Source: JAULZV01 sp032117135
GTDB lineage: Bacteria; Patescibacteriota; Minisyncoccia; Phycocordibacterales; JAACPR01
NCBI GenBank assembly: GCA_032117135.1
Contig: JAULZV010000036.1
Coordinates: 1 to 16,981 of the forward strand
Direction of reading: 5' to 3'
Length of the DNA stretch: 16,981 nucleotides
Shown here: positions 14,128 to 16,981 of the stretch, piece after piece
Layout: each line of letters starts with the position of its first letter
Numbering within the stretch: the stretch's first letter is position 1
Program-made: the position numbers and the translations under genes
The notes under the pieces: model-generated
Told to the model about the DNA's origin: nothing
The model's input: the letters and a program-made list of their open reading frames with translations, nothing else
The model's database searches: none

Positions 14128-15282
14128 TTGACCGAACGGCACACTGGCATACCTAAGAATTGGCTTATTTTAGAAACATCTACATCAAATGATGCAGGTC
14201 CCTTATCTTCGGATGAAGGTCCCAAACATCACATATATAGTGCTAAGAATACCGCATTACTCATAGTAATGTTGATTCTTATTGCATATCCACTCCTTAC
14301 GAATGCCAACATTCTCCAGGTTACCCCTATCAAAAAACTCTTTGCGAACTCTTCTAAAGAAGTATTTGCCCCTGCAGTACCTGCTCGTCAGCACAACTCT
14401 CAAACCACACCGCTACTCCAAGCTGCTACCAACCTTGATCCCAATCCAGCCAAAGGAGGAGCCGACCTCAATATCACCGAAAACAAGGCCCTTGTTGCCG
14501 AATCTGGAGTAGCAGGTGGTTTTGTTGAGATTGCCAACCGCAAAAACGACAATATTAGTATTTATGAGGTAAAAGTCGGTGACAATATTTCACAGATTGC
14601 CGACATGTTCGACGTTTCGGTCAATACCATCAAATGGGCAAACAGCCTTGATCGAGATATTAGACCGGGTGATTCGCTTGTTATTTTGCCAATTTCAGGA
14701 ATCAAACACACTGTCAAATCAGGTGGTACGATTGCTGACATTGCCGACAAATACAAGGCCGATATCAAAGAAATTGCTCTCTTTAACGGTGTTTCGGTTG
14801 ATGCAAAGCTCGAAGTTGGACAAGAAATCATCGTACCTAACGTAGATCTTGTTCCGATTGAAACCAAAAAAGCTCCGAAAACCGTTGCTTCAGGCTCATC
14901 AAGTAAAGGATCTTCTTCGAGCGAGACACCTGCTGCGGGCTCATGGCTTATTAAACCGACTTCTGGGTACCGATCTCAAGGGATCCACGGATACAACGCG
15001 GTTGATATTGCTGCACCAACAGGCACACCGATCTATGCAGCCGCATCAGGAAGCGTCATTATCTCCAAATCAGATGGTGGATGGAACGGAGGATATGGTA
15101 ATTACGTTGTAATCAAACACTCTAACGGTGCGCAAACACTCTATGCTCACATGAATAGTGTTTCGGCGAGTGTCGGACAATCAGTGACACAAGGAGCCAA
15201 AATTGGATCAGTTGGTAACACAGGACGATCTACCGGAGCACACCTTCACTTTGAGGTTCGAGGTGCAAAGAATCCGTTCTAG
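14128..15282 (+). CDS. LysM-M23 peptidoglycan endopeptidase, membrane-anchored, non-ATG start
   Basis: Numbered from TTG 14128 (384 residues), the protein has one membrane segment (about 42-60, NTALLIVMLILIAYPLL), a linker, two LysM domains (about 146-188 beginning YEVKVGDNISQIA, and 194-238 beginning HTVKSGGTIADIA), a Ser-rich spacer and a C-terminal M23 zinc peptidase. Visible zinc or catalytic residues are His287 and Asp293 (HGYNAVD), His341 (LYAHM) and His372/His374 (AHLHFEV). It is expected to cut peptide cross-links of peptidoglycan outside the membrane, with LysM binding glycan. No ATG lies between the promoter and the membrane segment. TTG 14128 is the first conventional alternative. 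A -10 hexamer ending at 14093 would put an in-frame ATC (14101) at the position where other genes here have ATG. It diverges from the helicase gene. Domains are firm, the start is not. Confidence 0.9.
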   Translation: MTERHTGIPKNWLILETSTSNDAGPLSSDEGPKHHIYSAKNTALLIVMLILIAYPLLTNANILQVTPIKKLFANSSKEVFAPAVPARQHNSQTTPLLQAATNLDPNPAKGGADLNITENKALVAESGVAGGFVEIANRKNDNISIYEVKVGDNISQIADMFDVSVNTIKWANSLDRDIRPGDSLVILPISGIKHTVKSGGTIADIADKYKADIKEIALFNGVSVDAKLEVGQEIIVPNVDLVPIETKKAPKTVASGSSSKGSSSSETPAAGSWLIKPTSGYRSQGIHGYNAVDIAAPTGTPIYAAASGSVIISKSDGGWNGGYGNYVVIKHSNGAQTLYAHMNSVSASVGQSVTQGAKIGSVGNTGRSTGAHLHFEVRGAKNPF

Positions 15283-15293
15283 TTTTGATTGTG

Positions 15294-15315
15294 GAAGATG
15301 GTCGTATCTTTTTTG
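15294..15315 (+). terminator. Weak intrinsic terminator after LysM-M23 gene
   Basis: Twelve nt past the stop, AAGAT (15295-15299) pairs with ATCTT (15306-15310) around a six-base loop, extended by one G-T pair, and is followed by a run of T. The stem is short, so efficiency may be low, but position and T-run fit. Confidence 0.42.
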
Positions 15316-15350
15316 TAGTATTTATTTATTTTTTGATGAGGGAGTACCTG

Positions 15351-15368
15351 TAGAATATACATATTCTA
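15351..15368. repeat. 18-bp perfect palindrome upstream of toxin-antitoxin promoter
   Basis: TAGAATAT and ATATTCTA are perfect inverted 8-bp half-sites around a 2-bp centre. It lies 29 bp upstream of the -35 of the antitoxin promoter. RelB/DinJ ribbon-helix-helix antitoxins bind short palindromes, so this is a candidate operator. Its AT-only-rich composition leaves room for chance. Confidence 0.5.
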
Positions 15369-15397
15369 AAGAACACATGAGAAAAGGGGGTCTGATT

Positions 15398-15425
15398 TTG
15401 ACAATGCATAACCGTTGTATATACT
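15398..15425 (+). promoter_or_regulatory. Promoter of toxin-antitoxin operon, TTGACA-16-TATACT
   Basis: Consensus -35 TTGACA (15398-15403), 16-bp spacer and TATACT (15420-15425). Only six nt (TTAGGA) separate it from the antitoxin ATG, so the transcript probably starts at the ATG. This is the clearest complete promoter in the window with a start-proximal -10. Confidence 0.75.
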
Positions 15426-15431
15426 TTAGGA

Positions 15432-15722
15432 ATGAAAACTGTGATCAACATAAAAGCTGACAAAGAAATAAAAGAAGGTGCAACACGAATAGCTAAAGAG
15501 ATGGGTATCCCCTTGAGTACCATTGTGAATGCTTTTCTTAAGCAGTTTATTAGAGATCGATCCGTAACTTTTGAAGCACCACTTGTACCCACCAAAAAAC
15601 TCGAGAAGATATTGAAGGAGGTCGATGATGATATTAAGAGTGGCAAAAATCTCTCTCCTGCGTTTAATACTGCTGAAGATGCAATCAACTGGCTTGATGA
15701 CACAGAAAGAAAATGGTCATAA
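15432..15722 (+). CDS. DinJ/RelB-type antitoxin
   Basis: This 96-residue protein has an N-terminal ribbon-helix-helix pattern (TVINIKADKEIKEGATRIA, then KEMGIPLSTIVNAFLKQF) typical of RelB/DinJ antitoxins, which dimerise to bind operator DNA. The C-terminal half (about 55-96) is acidic and helical (EKILKEVDDDIKSGK) and should wrap the toxin. It overlaps the toxin gene by 10 nt, the usual antitoxin-first arrangement with translational coupling. A strong promoter precedes it (TTGACA, 16 bp, TATACT) with the -10 ending 6 nt before the ATG. An 18-bp palindrome at 15351-15368 may be the autoregulatory operator. Function in the cytoplasm is to neutralise the toxin and repress the operon. This is a typical mobile accessory module. 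Confidence 0.9.
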   Translation: MKTVINIKADKEIKEGATRIAKEMGIPLSTIVNAFLKQFIRDRSVTFEAPLVPTKKLEKILKEVDDDIKSGKNLSPAFNTAEDAINWLDDTERKWS

Positions 15723-15970
15723 TCTTCAGCAAAAGTTTCGTTAAAATTTACAACAAGCTCCCGAGCTCATTGCAACAAAAATTTAAAAGCAGATTGCGCA
15801 CATTCAAGCAAGGCAGGTACCTCGCATTACTTCGAGATCATCCACTGACAGGAAGATGGATTGGTCACCGAAGTATCAATATCACGGGAGACATTCGCGC
15901 TATTTATAGGGAAGAATCGGGTTCTTTTATTTTTATAGCAATCGGCTCACACAGTGAGTTGTATGAATAA
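15713..15970 (+). CDS. YafQ/RelE-type mRNA interferase toxin
   Basis: This 85-residue protein matches the RelE/ParE superfamily, YafQ-like branch: FSKSFVKIYNKLPSSLQQKF (5-24), DHPLTGRWIGHRSINITGDI (42-61), then RAIYREESGSFIFIAIGSHSELY (62-84). The pattern G-x-RSINITGD-RAIY and the terminal IGSHSELY are characteristic of the family. Candidate catalytic residues include the histidines and arginines of these motifs (His50 or His79 regions, Arg62). Family knowledge: such toxins cleave mRNA at the ribosomal A site and are held inactive by the antitoxin. The gene starts within the last 10 nt of the antitoxin gene. No frameshift or truncation is visible, so it should be intact. Other hosts use such pairs for plasmid or island stability. 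The role here is unknown. Confidence 0.9.
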   Translation: MVIIFSKSFVKIYNKLPSSLQQKFKSRLRTFKQGRYLALLRDHPLTGRWIGHRSINITGDIRAIYREESGSFIFIAIGSHSELYE

Positions 15971-16024
15971 CTTCAAATCGAAAATATTATTTTAAATACT
16001 TTTTTACGTTTTTTTTGGAGAGCG

Positions 16025-16066
16025 TAATAAAAAAGTCCTCCATTACTCATCATAATGAAGGACTTT
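16025..16066 (-). terminator. Leftward intrinsic terminator hairpin
   Basis: Arms AAAGTCCT (16032-16039) and AGGACTTT (16059-16066), plus an inner 5-bp pairing CATTA/TAATG (16041-16045 with 16053-16057) after one mismatch, make a stem of about 13 bp with a 7-nt loop. On the minus strand it is followed by a run of six T then ATTACG, as expected for a terminator of leftward transcription from the small membrane ORF or the transposase. Confidence 0.65.
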
Positions 16067-16206
16067 GCACAGAAGTTCAGTTATCCTAAAGGTTTTATTT
16101 TGAATAAAAAATGTAATTTATTTTTACAAAAGTTTTATATAGGTTGTTTTTTATTTTAAAAGAATTTTATCCTATCAACTAACCAGTTTGGCGAGCTGAA
16201 CGGGAT

Positions 16207-16227
16207 ACACTTTTAAGCTAAAAGTGT
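16207..16227. repeat. 9-bp inverted repeat hairpin
   Basis: ACACTTTTA and TAAAAGTGT pair perfectly around the loop AGC. It lies 18 nt past the stop of the small membrane ORF. There is no T-run on either strand, so it is not a standard intrinsic terminator. Confidence 0.5.
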
Positions 16228-16245
16228 GAAACTAGTGATGCCGGA

Positions 16246-16428
16246 TTACCCCGATCGAAGAGGCTTACGCATCTCCTCAAGAAACTTCTGGTCGTCCTCT
16301 CGGATACCCTCGAGATTCTCAAGAACTTCTTTTGCATCTCTTCTCATCTCTCCCACAATCCAGAAACGAGTGTAGAAAAAGGAGATAATAAGAAAGGCAA
16401 CAAGAATAATTTTCGTGGTGGTTTTCAT
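16246..16428 (-). CDS. Small single-pass membrane protein, hypothetical
   Basis: This ORF of 60 residues starts MKTTTKIILVAFLIISFFYT, giving a basic N-terminus and one hydrophobic helix (about 6-21), followed by a charged helical tail with alternating acidic and basic residues (EMRRDAKEVLENLEG, then DDQKFLEEMRK). That is a credible small membrane protein with a short coiled-coil-like cytoplasmic or extracellular tail. An in-frame ATG at 16455 would add nine residues (MKFFPKTKH) and is possible. No convincing -10 or ribosome binding site was found at either start. It lies between the toxin-antitoxin pair and an IS30 transposase, with a hairpin just past its stop and a leftward terminator-like hairpin further on. 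Because it is short and unrecognised, it may be a chance ORF, but the composition is protein-like. Confidence 0.42.
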   Translation of the reverse strand: MKTTTKIILVAFLIISFFYTRFWIVGEMRRDAKEVLENLEGIREDDQKFLEEMRKPLRSG

Positions 16429-16460
16429 GTGTTTTGTTTTGGGAAAGAACTTCATCCTAT

Positions 16461-16487
16461 AAGTTCACAACATCATGTTATGAACTT
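16461..16487. repeat. 27-bp near-perfect palindrome between small ORF and IS30 transposase
   Basis: Outer arms AAGTTCA and TGAACTT and inner arms AACAT and ATGTT are symmetric about one central base, with a single mismatched pair (a G-U pair if transcribed leftward). It lies just upstream of the small membrane ORF and downstream of the transposase. It could be an operator, a hairpin, or a target of the insertion. Confidence 0.5.
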
Positions 16488-16537
16488 AATAAGATGCAGA
16501 TTTAAGTAATCTGCAAACTCTTAGTCTGGTAAATTCT

Positions 16538-16981
16538 CTATCTAAATGCAACCGCTTTATGTTTTGATAATACGGGGACTTTCGAAATAATACCACGCTC
16601 AAGAGCCACTTCATACGCACTCTTGTATCCAAGAGACTTTCTGTACTTGTGATTCAACACAAAGAGCATAGACTGAAAGGTGTCATCAGGTACTTTCGAG
16701 AGATCAGTACCCTTTGGAAGAAACCAACGACGTGTGAGACCGATATTGCTTTCAACATGAGGCTTCTGCCATGGACTCCCTAACATACAGAAATAGGAAG
16801 GTATTCCAAACTGTTCATGATAGATATTTTCTATGCCATTATCTAGTGTCCATATGGTCACTTTCACTTGGTCTTGAATTCGTTTCATTGAAGAAACCAT
16901 TGTATGTGGAGATTTGTTTGGTATGAGATTTCCTGTGAGTAGATGTACTTCTGGTACGACGGTCATGTGCCCGACAACACT
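16538..16981 (-). CDS. IS30 family transposase, C-terminal part, 5' end beyond window
   Basis: The visible 147 residues read without interruption from the window edge to a TAG stop. They contain the IS30-type DDE signature: TIWTLDNGIEN (second catalytic Asp), then FGIPSYFCMLGSPWQKPHVE (Glu as third catalytic residue), followed by SNIGLTRRWFLPKGTDLSKV. The edge sequence SVVGHM fits the region just after the WEGDxxVG motif, so the first catalytic Asp should lie one or two codons outside. Family knowledge: IS30 elements move by a cut-and-paste or circle mechanism with short terminal inverted repeats. No in-frame stop is seen, so the gene may be intact. An in-frame ATG at 16966 is internal to the family domain and not the start. 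The element's end should lie between 16538 and about 16450. Confidence 0.88.
   Translation of the reverse strand, partial: SVVGHMTVVPEVHLLTGNLIPNKSPHTMVSSMKRIQDQVKVTIWTLDNGIENIYHEQFGIPSYFCMLGSPWQKPHVESNIGLTRRWFLPKGTDLSKVPDDTFQSMLFVLNHKYRKSLGYKSAYEVALERGIISKVPVLSKHKAVAFR
16538..16981 (-). mobile_element. IS30-family insertion sequence, partial
   Basis: The transposase C-terminus marks the 3' half of an IS30-type element that continues past the right edge. The inner terminal inverted repeat cannot be placed, because the matching outer end is outside the window. The extent given is only the coding part. Together with the toxin-antitoxin pair to its left it marks the right end as accessory DNA. 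Confidence 0.7.

Larger units (their letters stand above)
15971..16245. other. Gene-free AT-rich stretch with two hairpins
   Basis: No credible ORF is seen here. The stretch holds long T and A runs, the leftward terminator-like hairpin (16025-16066) and a 9-bp stem with a three-base loop at 16207-16227. I looked for tRNA features around 16180-16260 and found none. Confidence 0.6.

Noticed and set aside
13986..14225. Eighty-codon in-frame N-terminal extension of the helicase gene
   Set aside because: It overlaps the divergent M23 promoter and coding start, shows no helicase-like sequence, and the family's usual N-terminus begins at MTYLDSLN with a -10 hexamer 8 nt upstream.
16180..16260. Possible tRNA or tRNA fragment (stem-like GGCGAGCTGAACGGG region)
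   Set aside because: No T-arm consensus, no cloverleaf pairing and no acceptor complement could be found on either strand.
16966..16968. ATG at 16966 as the transposase start
   Set aside because: The frame stays open to the window edge and the sequence upstream (SVVGH) fits the IS30 catalytic domain, so the true start lies outside.
1..16981. CRISPR array or long tandem repeats
   Set aside because: No regularly spaced direct repeats were seen. The only tandem repetition noted is the short proline-codon repeat at the 3' end of the VirB6-like gene and the P/Q/T-rich tail.

Overview
The window is AT-rich, gene-dense and almost entirely coding. Gene content and style point to a member of the Candidate Phyla Radiation (Patescibacteria), most likely Parcubacteria-like. 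The reasons are a compact single-membrane-style type IV secretion/pilus cluster (PrgI, a split TraC/VirB4 pair, a VirB6/TrbL-like protein), class III prepilin-like proteins, many small secreted proteins without named families, and a family 4 uracil-DNA glycosylase of divergent type. The lineage is an inference from gene content. No ribosomal RNA or other phylogenetic marker is present apart from rsmA. All long genes read through with the standard bacterial code.

Layout. (1) Positions 1-9893 carry eleven leftward genes: two pseudopilin-like proteins (the first cut by the window edge), a uracil-DNA glycosylase, a membrane protein of unknown function, then the secretion block: VirB4 ATPase, TraC-like VirB4 N-domain protein, PrgI, a P/Q/T-rich soluble protein, a VirB6/TrbL-like polytopic protein, a four-cysteine secreted protein and a membrane-anchored protein with thrombospondin type 3 calcium-binding repeats. 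(2) Positions 9938-11261 carry two rightward overlapping genes for secreted proteins, one with a peptidoglycan-binding domain and one small and cysteine-containing. (3) Positions 11258-13985 carry leftward uvrD/pcrA-like helicase and rsmA, nearly touching. (4) Positions 14128-15282 carry a rightward LysM-M23 peptidoglycan hydrolase, divergent from uvrD. (5) Positions 15283-16981 look accessory: a DinJ/RelB-YafQ/RelE type toxin-antitoxin pair, hairpins and palindromes, a small membrane ORF and the C-terminal half of an IS30-family transposase running off the right edge.

How the genes fit together. The left 11 kb looks like a cell-surface machine: a cytoplasmic VirB4 motor split over two polypeptides, inner-membrane PrgI and VirB6-like channel parts, and a set of secreted or anchored proteins that could form or decorate an external structure. 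Two pseudopilins and wall-binding/wall-cutting proteins (PG-binding domain, LysM-M23) lie nearby. VirB7-VirB10 and VirD4 homologues are not seen, which fits the reduced T4SS of monoderm-type or CPR cells. The substrate is unknown.

The most striking sequence-wide signal is regulatory. At least ten start codons have a -10-like hexamer (TATAAT, TACAAT, TACACT, TATACT, TATCAT or TAGAAT) whose last base lies only 6-8 nt before the ATG, and none of the genes shows a convincing Shine-Dalgarno sequence. This predicts that many mRNAs here begin at or next to the start codon (leaderless), even for genes inside the secretion cluster.
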